Assembly (NCBI GenBank): GCA_020852815.1
Contig: JADZAN010000015.1
Coordinates: 1 to 64,000 of the forward strand
From: Gemmatimonadaceae bacterium
GTDB taxonomy: Bacteria; Gemmatimonadota; Gemmatimonadetes; Gemmatimonadales; Gemmatimonadaceae
Direction of reading: 5' to 3'
Length of the DNA: 64,000 bases
Shown: positions 24,842-33,881 of the stretch, in pieces
Layout of the letters: each line of letters starts with the position of its first letter
Position numbering within the stretch: position 1 is the stretch's first letter
The notes under the pieces: model-generated
Seen by the model: only the letters and a program-made list of their open reading frames with translations
Told to the model about the DNA's origin: nothing
Database searches by the model: none
Program-made: the position numbers and the translations under genes

Positions 24842-25915
24842 TCACGGAAGGCGCGCGATGAAGGCCATCCCGTCGGGGTTGTTCCCGGCGTTGATGGTGC
24901 GAGTCACCGATAGCGTCGCGAGATCGAGTTCGACGACCTCACCCAACGCCGCGGTCGCCACCCAGGCGCGCTTTCCGTTGGGGTCCATGAGGATGCCGAG
25001 CGGGACGGCGCTGTTCCCCATGTCGCCGAGCACCGCCTCGGCCTTCTTCTTGGACGGATCGAAGGGGATGGTGATGGTCGCGACCTGGGCGCGCCGGGCG
25101 ACGTCGTACACGGTGATGGTCCCCGCCGCCGCATTGGAGACCAGCGCCCGCTTGCCGTCGAGGGTGAACTTGAGGCGGTTGGGGAAGCGCATCGTCGGCA
25201 GCGACCCTAACGAGTCCATCGTTGCGGCATCGAGGATGGTGAGGTAGTCGAGGTTGCGGTCGGCCGCCCACACCTCCTTCCCGTCGGGTGAGACGTCGAT
25301 CGCCTCGGGTCCCTTCCCCGTCACCTTGACCCGCACGGTCTTCCCTGCCGCCAGGTCGACCTTGGACACGCTCCCCGACCCGATGTTCGCCGTATACGCG
25401 GTCCGCTCGTCGGGGGCCAGCGCGACCATGTGCGAGAGGTTCTGCTCGGTGGGAATCGCCGTGGCGACGGTCCCGGCCGCGACGTCGACGACCAGCAGCG
25501 CCTTTCCCAGCTCCGAGGTGACGAGGACGCGCCGCCCATCCTTCAGCCAAACGATCCCGTGCGGGCGGCGCCAGTCGCCCAGGGAGATCGTGCGCGGCGC
25601 CGCCTTCCCCGCCAGGTCGAGGACGGTGAGCGAGTTGCCCGGCCCCTGATTCCCGTAGTTTGTCACCACCGCCGTCGCCCCGTCGGGCGAGACCGCCACC
25701 TCGTGCGGGCCATCGCCCGTGGGGAAGGTGCGCACGATTGTGGCCGTCGCGAGGTCGACGATCGAAGCCTTCGCGTCGCTCTTGTTGAGGACGATCAGCG
25801 CCGGTCGCGCCGGCTGCGCCGGGAGCAGCGCCGCCAAGAAGGTCGACGCGGCGATCGCGCCGGCCAGGGCAAGCGCCGCGACAACGGCACGCGTTGATAA
25901 GAGACTGACGCGCAT
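24842..25915 (-). CDS. Secreted YVTN-type beta-propeller protein
   Basis: A 357-residue exported protein. The signal peptide is MRVSLLSTRAVVAALALAGAIAAS and following. About seven propeller blades are visible with the repeat HxVAVSPDGATAVVTNYG, GIVWLKDGRRVLVTSELG, MVALAPDERTAYTANIGSG, AIDVSPDGKEVWAADRN, LKFTLDGKRALVSNAAAG and GILMDPNGKRAWVATAALG. No catalytic residues are evident; such proteins are binding or lactonase-like scaffolds. ATG 25915 begins the signal peptide; earlier starts add a Pro-rich tail. Confidence 0.85.
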   Translation of the reverse strand: MRVSLLSTRAVVAALALAGAIAASTFLAALLPAQPARPALIVLNKSDAKASIVDLATATIVRTFPTGDGPHEVAVSPDGATAVVTNYGNQGPGNSLTVLDLAGKAAPRTISLGDWRRPHGIVWLKDGRRVLVTSELGKALLVVDVAAGTVATAIPTEQNLSHMVALAPDERTAYTANIGSGSVSKVDLAAGKTVRVKVTGKGPEAIDVSPDGKEVWAADRNLDYLTILDAATMDSLGSLPTMRFPNRLKFTLDGKRALVSNAAAGTITVYDVARRAQVATITIPFDPSKKKAEAVLGDMGNSAVPLGILMDPNGKRAWVATAALGEVVELDLATLSVTRTINAGNNPDGMAFIARLP

Positions 25916-26059
25916 CTTGGCAGGGGGCGGTATGGGGGGGGGGCGAAGCTGCGACCGGCAGGGTGCAGGTGCGACGACGTCGTCCGGCCCAGACGCTAAC
26001 GCCACGCGCGCCGGGGTGCCAACGCGACGGTGACCAGTCGTTTCCCGGAGGCCGCGGGC

Positions 26060-26719
26060 CTAGCGCAAGAGCGTCGGGCGCGCGAGGCCGTCGCTTTCGT
26101 CGCGGAAGAAGGGGAGGCTCCCCCACTGCACGAGGGCAATGCCGGCCACGCGCGCCGCATCGACCTCGTGGTCGTCCCGCGGATTGCGCGCCACCAGCTG
26201 CAACCCCCGCGCACGCGCGAACTCGCCGAACGTGACCATGGCCCGGAAGACATCGGGGACTGCACCAGCACCATGCACGAACTCCGGTGACAGGCGAACA
26301 TACGTCGGCCGGGCCGCGGCGAGGAGTTCGAGCATCGTCCGCCCCCACAGGTCCCGCACCTCCACCATCGACGGGATCCCCAGCTCGTTGGCGCTGGCCA
26401 GGGCGTGCCGCAGGAGCCCGGCGTCGAACGTTGCCGGCGTCAAGGCGAGCGTGAGCATCGAGCGCGATCGGGACGACGCAATGGTGCGCAGCACCGGCTG
26501 CACATAGACATCGAAATCACGCAAGCCATCCACGTCGGAGTAGATGGCGTACGCCGACAGCACCAGCTCCTTTCGCCGTTCGTGCAGGAGCGCACGCTCG
26601 GCGCAGTTGTTCGGGACCGTCAGCTTCCAGAGCGATTCGCGCGCGAGGACGACGCGCGGCTTCGGCTGCAATGGTTGCGGATCCACGGCGCGATGCCTCA
26701 GGCGGCGATAGAGTGACAC
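26060..26719 (-). CDS. EAL-fold-like protein, degenerate, probably non-catalytic
   Basis: A 219-residue protein whose second half can be laid on the end of an EAL domain: LGIPSMVEVRDLWGRTMLELLAAARPTYVRLSPEFVHG matches the position of the DDFGTGYSSL...LKIDRSFV region, and ARARGLQLVARNP the LGLxVVAEGVE region. The metal-binding DD pair and the EAL signature are absent, so phosphodiesterase activity is unlikely. The N-terminal half (VPNNCAERALLHERRKELVLSAYAIY) is not recognised. It starts at GTG 26719, 22 bases inside the receiver gene, so translation is coupled. The family assignment is tentative. Confidence 0.5.
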   Translation of the reverse strand: MSLYRRLRHRAVDPQPLQPKPRVVLARESLWKLTVPNNCAERALLHERRKELVLSAYAIYSDVDGLRDFDVYVQPVLRTIASSRSRSMLTLALTPATFDAGLLRHALASANELGIPSMVEVRDLWGRTMLELLAAARPTYVRLSPEFVHGAGAVPDVFRAMVTFGEFARARGLQLVARNPRDDHEVDAARVAGIALVQWGSLPFFRDESDGLARPTLLR

Positions 26720-27084
26720 AGCACCCTCGCCAACCGCGCCGTCGGAAGATGACGCTCAAGTACCTGATCGAACCCGGGAAGCGCACCCGCGTTCGGTCCC
26801 CCCTCCGAGCACTCCACGGCGAGCGCGACGAGGCGCGCCATCGGCAGCCGGAGTCGGCTCTCGAAGGCCAGCGCGCATGCGTCGTGAACGTTGACCGGCG
26901 AGACGCCGACGACTATCGCGTCATAGTGCAGGTGCTGCACGAGCGCCCTGGCGTCTGCGATCCCCTCGGCGCCGTCGACGCGACAGCCGCGGAAAGTGAG
27001 GTACTCGCTCAGGGCGAAAAGAAGCGCGCTCTCGTCATCGACGATGAGGACGCGCTGGCAGGAAACGTTCACAGAATCGCTCAC
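26698..27084 (-). CDS. Stand-alone receiver-like domain lacking the phosphoacceptor Asp
   Basis: A 128-residue protein with a receiver fold: RVLIVDDESALLFALSEYLTFRG (acidic pair), then YDAIVVGVSPVN at strand 3, where the expected Asp is replaced by Gly. The usual Lys near the C terminus is not evident. No output domain follows. GTG 27084 places the beta-1 strand 13 residues in; longer starts add low-complexity sequence. The gene overlaps the EAL-like gene downstream. It probably works as a phosphorylation-independent partner or adaptor; this is inference. Confidence 0.72.
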   Translation of the reverse strand: MSDSVNVSCQRVLIVDDESALLFALSEYLTFRGCRVDGAEGIADARALVQHLHYDAIVVGVSPVNVHDACALAFESRLRLPMARLVALAVECSEGGPNAGALPGFDQVLERHLPTARLARVLCHSIAA

Positions 27085-27254
27085 TCGATCGGGGCGGACG
27101 AGGCAAGGAAAAGCAAGGCGCTTGCCACGGCCCGGCACCGCAGAGCAACTCTGCAACTAGATGCGCAACAACGTTTTAGCGATTCGGTTCATCGCGCGAT
27201 TCCACACCCGGCATCCCGTTGACGGACGCTCGGTCTGGAAGGTGGATCGACGGC

Positions 27255-27758
27255 TCAGCCGTCGAGCATTCGACGCACGAGGTGGTGGAAGGCGTCGTCG
27301 ACCACGTCGCCCGTTCGCGCCGAGGTGCGCAGCACTGGTATCCCCGTGGGGCCGTTGGCCTCGACGAAGTGATCGTCCATCACCCAGCTATCACCCAGGT
27401 CGCTCTTGTTGAGGAGGAGAAGTGACGGGACGTGGCCGAGCGTGTCCTCGGCAAGGGCGCGAATGGGTTTGACCAAGGCGAGCGTCTCGGGGCGTGTCCC
27501 GTCGGCGACGTAGATGAGGCCCGAGGCGCCGCGCAGGTACGAGAGTCGTACGCGCTGGAACTCGTCCTCGCCCTGCAGGTCCCACAACAGGAGCGAGACG
27601 GTGGTGTCGCCAATCGTCACCAGCTTGCGGTCGATCTTTACCCCGATGGTCGCCTGGTACTTCTCGGAGAAGATCGACTCCACGAAGCGCCGGACGAGGC
27701 TCGTCTTGCCAACGGCGGTTGCGCCGAGCATGCAGACTTTGCGTTGGACGACGGGCAT
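27255..27758 (-). CDS. Rab/Ras-like small GTPase
   Basis: A 167-residue stand-alone GTPase. G1 GATAVGKTS (about residues 12-20), a switch I Thr in YQATIGVKI, G3 WDLQGEDEF, G4 NKSD and G5 TSARTG are all in order. The overall layout is that of eukaryotic-like Rab/Arf-type GTPases found in some bacteria rather than translation factors. No membrane anchor or C-terminal Cys is seen. It is the last gene of a minus-strand run after the coiled-coil and OmpA-domain genes. Such bacterial small GTPases (for example MglA) control polarity or surface machinery; no MglB/roadblock partner is visible here. Confidence 0.92.
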   Translation of the reverse strand: MPVVQRKVCMLGATAVGKTSLVRRFVESIFSEKYQATIGVKIDRKLVTIGDTTVSLLLWDLQGEDEFQRVRLSYLRGASGLIYVADGTRPETLALVKPIRALAEDTLGHVPSLLLLNKSDLGDSWVMDDHFVEANGPTGIPVLRTSARTGDVVDDAFHHLVRRMLDG

Positions 27759-27824
27759 GTCCGGTGGCGGGAGGCTGGGGTGGCAGTGCGACGGCGGCGG
27801 AAAGATGCGGAGCGCTGCGGAAAG

Positions 27825-29501
27825 CTATGGTCGCTCGAGCCTGATGCGGAGTCGCAGCGTGCGCCCGGTGCGCGAGACGTTGGAGGTGTCGAGACCGGCA
27901 AGGAGTGACTGGACCGTGACGCCGCGCGCTTCGAGTGCGGAGCGCATGCGCTGGGCGCGGGCGCGTCGGAGGCGTGCGTTGGCTTCTTCCGTACCCACGC
28001 GGTCGGCGGAGCCGATCAGCTCGATGTGTGGTGAGCGCCCGGCGCGGTCGGCATCACCCATGAAGGTGCGCAAGCGCGCGGCGAGCGAGTCGATGCGTGC
28101 GCTCTGTTCAGCGACCGGCGAGGTGCCGCCCATGGGGTAGTCGAAGACGATGGCCTCGATGGAATCGGCGGCGGCGCGCAGGGCGACCTCGGCGGAGTCG
28201 CGGAGTTCCGTCAGGCGCAACTGGGCAATGCCGGGGACGGCGAGGGCAAGGCGCTGGGCCTCGGCGCGCCATGCCGCCGAGGCCATGCCGCCGGGGACGA
28301 GCGTGTCGCCCGCCAGGCGCAACGTGGTCGTCGCCGCCGGCGCGAGGAGCGCCTGGGCCCGGCGCAGCACGAACTCGGGGCGGAGGGCAATGTACGGCTC
28401 CCACTTGTCGGCAATGCGTGACGAGTCGAATCCCGCCGCGGCGGCGAGCGCCTTGGGGTCGCGCGCCAGCGGATCGCGCAGCCCCGTGACGACGAAGCGC
28501 CCGTCGCTGTGCCCCGTGGAGCCCACCACCACCCCCGGTTCCTGGCGAAGCTGGCCCAGGTAGCGGTCGAAGCGCCGCTGCTCCAGCACGCGCGGAACGG
28601 CGCACCATCCCACTACGGCCAGGACGCCAACCCCTAACAGGATGGTGCGCCACTGCCCGGCGCGCGCGGGCGTGCTGGCCTGCGACACGAGGCACCGCTC
28701 GAGGATCCCGTCGCGGATGGCAAAGGGGACGCCGGTGGCGCCAAAGCGCTCGATCTCCTCGGCGTGCGCCAGGTGCAACTCCTCCACCGCACCCTGCAGC
28801 GTCTCGCGCAGCGTGAGCGGCGGCTGGCCGCGGATGACGGCGGCAACGATGGCGCCGGGGCCGCTCTCCGCCCACACGGTGAGGTCGCCCAGTGCCAGCG
28901 AGTCGAGCGACTCGTGCTCCGACACCTTGAACGAGTCGCGCGCAAAGTCGCGCAACGCCGTCATCATCGAGGCCACGAGGTCAGGCGCCAGCGCCTGCAC
29001 CCCGGGGGCGGTGCGGTGCTCGATGAGGAGCCCCGAGTCGCGGTGGATGACGAAGAGCTGCTCGACGCGGAAGACGAGCGAGTGCGACAGCACCACCTCG
29101 CCGAACGACTTCCCGGTGCGCATCGCCTCCATGCGCCAGGCCAGCCCGCGGAGCGAGACGGTGTGTTCGAGCGTGGTGTTGAGCGACTGGACCAGTTCGC
29201 CGAGTGCGTTGGAGATGGCGCGGCGGATGGCCGGCCCCATGACGGGGAAGATCGCGTCGACGAGCGGCTGGGGGTCCTTGCGCACCGACGCCTTGATGGC
29301 CTCGCCGACCACCGATCCCAACGCGGCCCCCATGCGGTCGTCGGCGGCGGCGCGGCGCGTGATGGCCTCGGGCAGGATGCGCGCCACGTCCTCCACGTGC
29401 AGCGCGGGGCTGGCGAGCTTGCGCTCGATGTCGCGGATGCGCGCGCGATCGGGGTCGAGTAGGAGCGCGCGAAGCTCGGCGAGACGGTCCTCGCCGTTCA
29501 T
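27825..29501 (-). CDS. Membrane protein with C-terminal OmpA-like domain, partner of a small GTPase
   Basis: A 558-residue protein. The N-terminal 300 residues are cytoplasmic-looking and helical (RLAELRALLLDPDRARIRDIERKL; SLRGLAWRMEAMRTGKSF; VIHRDSGLLIEHRTAPG), then one transmembrane helix (WRTILLGVGVLAVVGWCAV, about residue 272). The region after it includes a BON-like module (FDRYLGQLRQEPGVVV...), and the C terminus is an OmpA/MotB peptidoglycan-binding domain (HIELIGSADRVGTEEANARLRRARAQ). It thus links the cytoplasm to the wall. ATG 29501 is chosen; a GTG at 29540 is possible. It sits 67 bases before the GTPase gene. Confidence 0.82.
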   Translation of the reverse strand: MNGEDRLAELRALLLDPDRARIRDIERKLASPALHVEDVARILPEAITRRAAADDRMGAALGSVVGEAIKASVRKDPQPLVDAIFPVMGPAIRRAISNALGELVQSLNTTLEHTVSLRGLAWRMEAMRTGKSFGEVVLSHSLVFRVEQLFVIHRDSGLLIEHRTAPGVQALAPDLVASMMTALRDFARDSFKVSEHESLDSLALGDLTVWAESGPGAIVAAVIRGQPPLTLRETLQGAVEELHLAHAEEIERFGATGVPFAIRDGILERCLVSQASTPARAGQWRTILLGVGVLAVVGWCAVPRVLEQRRFDRYLGQLRQEPGVVVGSTGHSDGRFVVTGLRDPLARDPKALAAAAGFDSSRIADKWEPYIALRPEFVLRRAQALLAPAATTTLRLAGDTLVPGGMASAAWRAEAQRLALAVPGIAQLRLTELRDSAEVALRAAADSIEAIVFDYPMGGTSPVAEQSARIDSLAARLRTFMGDADRAGRSPHIELIGSADRVGTEEANARLRRARAQRMRSALEARGVTVQSLLAGLDTSNVSRTGRTLRLRIRLERP

Positions 29502-29560
29502 TGACACTTCACGCTCGCTCTGTCGCAGTGGTTCGGCCACGGGCCCGGCCCGGCGGATGC

Positions 29561-30121
29561 CTAACGCTGCTCGCCGTCGGCCAGCCGCTGGGCGAACTCG
29601 GCGAACATCGCGGCGATGTGTGTGCGGTCCGCCTTGGCGCTCCGCAGGTCGAAGGCCTCCCGGCGCAGCGTTTCCGACAGCTCCTGGTGCCGGCGCGAAT
29701 GATCCTCCGCCAACTGGCGCAGCTGGTCGGTGATGCTGTTGCGCAGCTCGCGTTGCTGTTGCGCCACCTGCTCCGCCAGCGCGCTGATGCGGTCGGACAG
29801 CTCGCGGTTCAGGTTGGCCGTCGCATCCATCGCGTCGCGCACGCCCTGCTTGCGATCGCGCTGCTCGGAGGAGAGCGAACCGGCCAGCGACTCGAGTTCG
29901 CCGCGCAGGTGCTGCTCCGACGCGCTCAGGCGGCGATGCATGTCGTCGCGCAGCTCCCCCGACTCGCGCAGCAATCGCTCCTCGAACGTGGAGAAGCGCC
30001 GGTCGTAGTCGCGCATCTGCGACCCGAACAGGATGTCTCGGATCTTGTCGACGTTCCCCGTGTCGGGAGGCGTCGGCACTGGCGCCGTATCCGGGATTGC
30101 GCCGTTCGTCATCTCGCTCAT
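29561..30121 (-). CDS. Coiled-coil protein, cytoplasmic
   Basis: A 186-residue, almost entirely helical protein: VDKIRDILFGSQMRDYDRRFSTFEERLLRE is followed by long heptad-rich segments (QRDRKQGVRDAMDATANLNREL; ALAEQVAQQQRELRNSITDQLRQL). The start is a choice: ATG 30292 is in frame, but codons 30122-30292 have a much lower GC third position than the rest and read as low-complexity; ATG 30121 has AGGG nearby, so it is preferred. From memory, proteins with an almost identical ILFGxQMRDYxxRF box occur beside OmpA-domain and small GTPase genes in cyanobacteria; this needs checking. Its TAG stop is part of a CGTTAGG motif. Confidence 0.72.
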   Translation of the reverse strand: MSEMTNGAIPDTAPVPTPPDTGNVDKIRDILFGSQMRDYDRRFSTFEERLLRESGELRDDMHRRLSASEQHLRGELESLAGSLSSEQRDRKQGVRDAMDATANLNRELSDRISALAEQVAQQQRELRNSITDQLRQLAEDHSRRHQELSETLRREAFDLRSAKADRTHIAAMFAEFAQRLADGEQR

Positions 30122-30295
30122 CGTGTCCAGCCCTGGGAGCGTGGCGTCGCCGCTGCGCTCCCGTTCAGTGGTGAAGGTGTCCCGTTTATCGGTTGTCGGT
30201 CCAACGGCGCCGGCCGCCCCGTGTGCCCCATGTGCCCCGTCCGCTCCAACTGGTGGCGATGCATGTGTGGCGCGCTTCGCTTTTCGCCCCATTGG

Positions 30296-31666
30296 TTACC
30301 GGGCTCGTTCCCGGGTAACGACGATCTGCATCGCCTTCAGCTTCTGGTACAGCGTGGAGCGCGGGACCCCGAGCCGGGCGGCCGCCTGCTCCACGTGTCC
30401 ATGGACCGCCTGCAGCACGCGCACGATATGGCGCCGCTGCAACTCGTCTAATGTCAACTCCAGGTCTACCTCACCGGAAGGTGCGGCGACGGGCGCGGCC
30501 TCGAAACTGAGGTCTTCGGCGCGCAATTCCTGGCGGTTGGAGAGGAGGACGGCACGTTCAAGGACGTTCCGGAGTTCGCGGATGTTCCCCGGCCACCCAT
30601 AGCGCGCCAGCGCCCGGTGGGCGTCCATGGTGAGCTCCACGCGCGGCCTCCCCAGCTCCACCGACAGCCGGTCGAGGAGCTGGCGCGCCAGCACCGGGAT
30701 GTCCTCCACGCGATCGCGGAGCGACGGGACGGTGATGGGGAGCGTGCTGATGCGGAAGTAGAGGTCGCTGCGGAACTTGCTCTCCGATACCTGGCGCGAA
30801 AGGTCCTGGTGCGTGGCGGCGATGAGCCGGACGTCGACCTGCCGGTCGCGCAGCGCCCCGACGCGGCGAAACGTCTGCTCCTCGAGGACCTTGAGGAGCT
30901 TGGGTTGGAGGACGAGTTCCAGGTCGCCGATCTCGTCCAGGAACAGCGTCCCGCGGTGCGCCAGCTCGACCAGTCCGGTCTTCTGCGCCACAGCACCGGT
31001 AAAGGCGCCGCGCTCGTGACCGAACAGTTCCGATTCCAGCAGTTCGCGCGGGAGCGACGCGCAGTTGAGGTCGACGAACGGCTGATCGGCGCGCAGCCCG
31101 TGCATGTGAATCCAGCGCGTGAGCACACCCTTTCCCGCCCCCGTCTCACCCAGGATGAGGATAGGGCGCTCGGCCGTCGCCACGCGCTCCGCCTGTTCGC
31201 GCAGCCGCGCGATGGCGCGTGACGTACCGACAAAAGGGTCGATGGACACGCGGCGTTGCTTGGCACTGCGCGCTTGTTGCTGCTGGCGGTCGCGCTGGCG
31301 CTCCATCGCGCGCTGCAGCACCACGAGGAGCGCGGGGAGCGAGACGGGCTTCGTGAGGAAGTCGTCCGCGCCCTGCTTCATGGCCTGCACCGCCAACTCC
31401 ACCGTTCCGTGCCCGGTGAGGATCACGACCGGGACGTGCGCATTGATGGAGCGCAGGCGCGGGAGGAGTTCGAGCGCGTTCCCGTCTCCCAGCATGTAGT
31501 CGCTGAGGACGAGGTCGGGGCGGTACTCGATAAAGGCGGACTCGGCCTCGGCGCAGCTGGGTGCCTCGATCAACTCGAAGTCGTGCACTTCGAGAAAGTC
31601 GCGGATGGCGAAGCGAATCGCGGCATCATCCTCGACCAGGAGCAGGCGTGTCTTGACGTTCGGCAT
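30296..31666 (-). CDS. Sigma-54-dependent response regulator (NtrC family)
   Basis: A 456-residue activator: receiver (residues 5-125; LVEDDAA, Asp in LVLSDYML, Lys in LTKPVS), AAA+ domain (about 145-380) with Walker A GETGAGKG, the sigma-54 contact loop GAFTGA, Walker B LFLDEIG and Arg finger region FRSDLYFR, and a C-terminal Fis-type helix-turn-helix (AAARLGVPRSTLYQKLK). It activates sigma-54 promoters by ATP hydrolysis. Its ATG overlaps the kinase stop by one base (TGATG). Targets may include the downstream coiled-coil/OmpA/GTPase genes, but I found no clear -24/-12 site between 30122 and 30295. Confidence 0.95.
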   Translation of the reverse strand: MPNVKTRLLLVEDDAAIRFAIRDFLEVHDFELIEAPSCAEAESAFIEYRPDLVLSDYMLGDGNALELLPRLRSINAHVPVVILTGHGTVELAVQAMKQGADDFLTKPVSLPALLVVLQRAMERQRDRQQQQARSAKQRRVSIDPFVGTSRAIARLREQAERVATAERPILILGETGAGKGVLTRWIHMHGLRADQPFVDLNCASLPRELLESELFGHERGAFTGAVAQKTGLVELAHRGTLFLDEIGDLELVLQPKLLKVLEEQTFRRVGALRDRQVDVRLIAATHQDLSRQVSESKFRSDLYFRISTLPITVPSLRDRVEDIPVLARQLLDRLSVELGRPRVELTMDAHRALARYGWPGNIRELRNVLERAVLLSNRQELRAEDLSFEAAPVAAPSGEVDLELTLDELQRRHIVRVLQAVHGHVEQAAARLGVPRSTLYQKLKAMQIVVTRERAR

Positions 31667-32862
31667 CACGGTATTGAAGTCCTCCCATCCGCTGCAGCTC
31701 GTGCGGCTCCTGCGCCAGGGAGGATGACGCGCAGGCATGCCCCCCCGTCCTCGCGGTTGGCGGCCGCGATTTCCCCGCCATGATCGTGCACCAGGCGGTG
31801 CGCGAGCGCGAGCCCCATCCCCGTCCCGCCTTGTCGGCGCGAGAAGAACGGCTCGAAGATGCGCGCCTCGTCGCCATTCCAGAACCCCGGACCGCGATCG
31901 AGCACGAGGAACTCGACCGCCGGTTCGTCCCGCCAGGTGGCCCGGTGCAACCGCAGCTCCACCGTGCTCTCGCGCGGGGCGTGCTGGATGGCGTTCGTGA
32001 CGAGGTTGTGGAGGACCTGCACGGCGCGCTGCCGGTCGGCGCGCACCAGCGGCAGGTCGGGGCCCTCGGTCACGGAGAGTTGCACCTGCTCGCCCGACGC
32101 GAGTGCTCGCGCCAGGTCGAGCGCGATGTGCACGAGCGCCACCGGGTCGGTGTCCTCCAGCGAGAGGACCGCCGGCTTGCCGTAATCGAGGAGTTCGCGC
32201 ATGAGCGCGTTGAGGCGCTCCACCTGCGCCGCGATGACCGGGAAGTAGCGTTGCACCTCCGGGAGCGCGCCCACGCGCGTGCGCATGGCATCGAGCGTGG
32301 ACGAGATGGCAAACAGCGGATTGCGCACCTCGTGCGCCACCGCGGCAACCAGGGCGCCGACGCGCGACAGCGTCTCCTGGCGACGCAGCTGTTCGTGCAA
32401 TTCCACGGTGCGCTGGTGGGCGACCCGCTCGGCGTGCAGCTCGCGGGCCGCTTCCTCGGCGCGCACGCGCTCCGTGACATCGTGCACGATCATGTGGACC
32501 AGGGCGCGCGCGCCCATCGACAGCGGGCCGGCGTAGATCTCCACCAGGCGCAACTCGCCCGAGGCATGGCGATGTGGAAAGCCGTACGAGTGCGCGCCAA
32601 TTTCCGCCGCGACCTCCAGCGTCTGCAGCACGTCGTCGTCGGGAATGGCGGCGAGGTCGGTCAGGGCACAGCGCGTGAGCACGTCGCGCGGGAGGCCGTA
32701 GAAGTCGGACGCCGCGCGGTTGGCATCGACGATGGCCCCGGTGGCCGGGTCGACCACCAATTGCACCGCCACGTTCTGCTCGAAGAGCTGACGGTAGCGA
32801 TCGTGGGTGGTGTCGAGCGTCCCGGTGGGCGTACGGTCGTGCGCCCGAAGGTCGTCAGCCAT
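31666..32862 (-). CDS. PAS-domain sensor histidine kinase
   Basis: A 398-residue soluble kinase, partner of the NtrC-type regulator. PAS domain at about 25-140 (RYRQLFEQNVAVQLVVDPATG). HisKA helix with VAAVAHEVRNPLFAI (His about 175). HATPase with intact N-box (VLHNLVTNAIQHA), G1 VLDRGPGF and G2 GGTGMGLALAHRLV. No membrane segment, so it senses an intracellular cue. The start at ATG 32862 is chosen over 32913, whose extension is Arg-rich and low-complexity. It is the first gene of a minus-strand set that continues through 27255. Confidence 0.94.
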   Translation of the reverse strand: MADDLRAHDRTPTGTLDTTHDRYRQLFEQNVAVQLVVDPATGAIVDANRAASDFYGLPRDVLTRCALTDLAAIPDDDVLQTLEVAAEIGAHSYGFPHRHASGELRLVEIYAGPLSMGARALVHMIVHDVTERVRAEEAARELHAERVAHQRTVELHEQLRRQETLSRVGALVAAVAHEVRNPLFAISSTLDAMRTRVGALPEVQRYFPVIAAQVERLNALMRELLDYGKPAVLSLEDTDPVALVHIALDLARALASGEQVQLSVTEGPDLPLVRADRQRAVQVLHNLVTNAIQHAPRESTVELRLHRATWRDEPAVEFLVLDRGPGFWNGDEARIFEPFFSRRQGGTGMGLALAHRLVHDHGGEIAAANREDGGACLRVILPGAGAARAAADGRTSIP

Positions 32863-33068
32863 GGATCGGCGAGTCCGCAAGTGGCGAAGCGAAGCGGACA
32901 GTCGCCTCGCCACGGCTACATACGGACACCCGGGAGTGGTGTCAATGCCGGGACATGCGCGACGACCGTCTCGCCGGTGGGCGAAACGGCCGTTTGCGGC
33001 TGGCGTTCATCGCCATGCGAGTGCGAAACATGCGCGAAACATGCGACATGTGTCGCGCGCACCTCTGC

Positions 33069-33881
33069 TCACCGCTTGGCGAGCAGCTCCTCGATCAACT
33101 GGAGTCCGCGCGGATCGTCCGATTGCCCCAGCCAGAACAGCGCTTTCTTGCGCAGCTCCGGATCGCGCGACGTACGCACGACCTTGATGAGGGCGGGGAT
33201 CCCCTCGTCGCGCGGGCGCTGGGACAGGGCGAAGATCGCCTGTTCGCGCACGTCGCGATCGAGCGCCGCCTCGCCCACCAGCTCGTCGAGACCGGCCGTC
33301 GCCGGCGCCTCGGCCAGTTGTCCGAGCCAGAAGACCGCCTGGCGCCGCACCTCTCGCGGGCGCGAGTCGTCGCGCGCCAGTTGCAGCAGGTCGCGCCAGA
33401 CCTCGACCGAGTCGATCACCGTGAGCGGAAAGATGGCGGAGTGCGCCCCCTTTCCCTGGTTGGTGCGAGCGACGCCGAGCAGGAGGGAGGCCGCGTCCTT
33501 GGTGGAGAGCTGTCCCAGGTCGGTGGCGGACGACTCGGTGCGCCACCGTCCGCCGACGTAGAAGCGCACCTCGCGCACCCGCCCCGCGTCCTTGTCGATG
33601 ACGATGCGTCCCGGGCCGTGCTCGCAGTCCACATCGTATTCCACGTCGCGCGAGTAGCGATCGCCCCACGTGGTGCGCCCGCGGCGGTCGCCGTTGCGCC
33701 AGATGCTCTGGCCCGACCCGCACACGTCGGGGCGGAGGTTGACGGTGAAGCGCACGCGCCCGTCCTGCACCGCGGCGAGGCGTCGCGCGGCGTCCTGGCC
33801 TTGCATCTGACGGTGAGGGACGAGGGCGAGCGTGACCAGCAGCGCCCCGAGCGTCCCGCGCACGAGCGAGGTCGTGATCAT
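33069..33881 (-). CDS. Secreted HEAT-repeat protein, short
   Basis: A 270-residue protein with a signal peptide (TLGALLVTLALVPHRQ). After a beta-rich N-terminal part (about 35-120) come about three HEAT-like units with the core REVRRQAVFWLGQ, REQAIFALSQRPRD and LRKKALFWLGQSDDPRG. These cores are nearly identical to those in the upstream gene. The ATG overlaps the upstream stop (ATGA), so the two are coupled. HEAT repeats make helical scaffolds; the partner is unknown. Confidence 0.82.
   Translation of the reverse strand: MITTSLVRGTLGALLVTLALVPHRQMQGQDAARRLAAVQDGRVRFTVNLRPDVCGSGQSIWRNGDRRGRTTWGDRYSRDVEYDVDCEHGPGRIVIDKDAGRVREVRFYVGGRWRTESSATDLGQLSTKDAASLLLGVARTNQGKGAHSAIFPLTVIDSVEVWRDLLQLARDDSRPREVRRQAVFWLGQLAEAPATAGLDELVGEAALDRDVREQAIFALSQRPRDEGIPALIKVVRTSRDPELRKKALFWLGQSDDPRGLQLIEELLAKR

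Noticed and set aside
30122-30295. A sigma-54 promoter before the coiled-coil gene
   Set aside because: I looked for GG-N10-GC spacing on the minus strand with consensus flanks and saw no convincing match.
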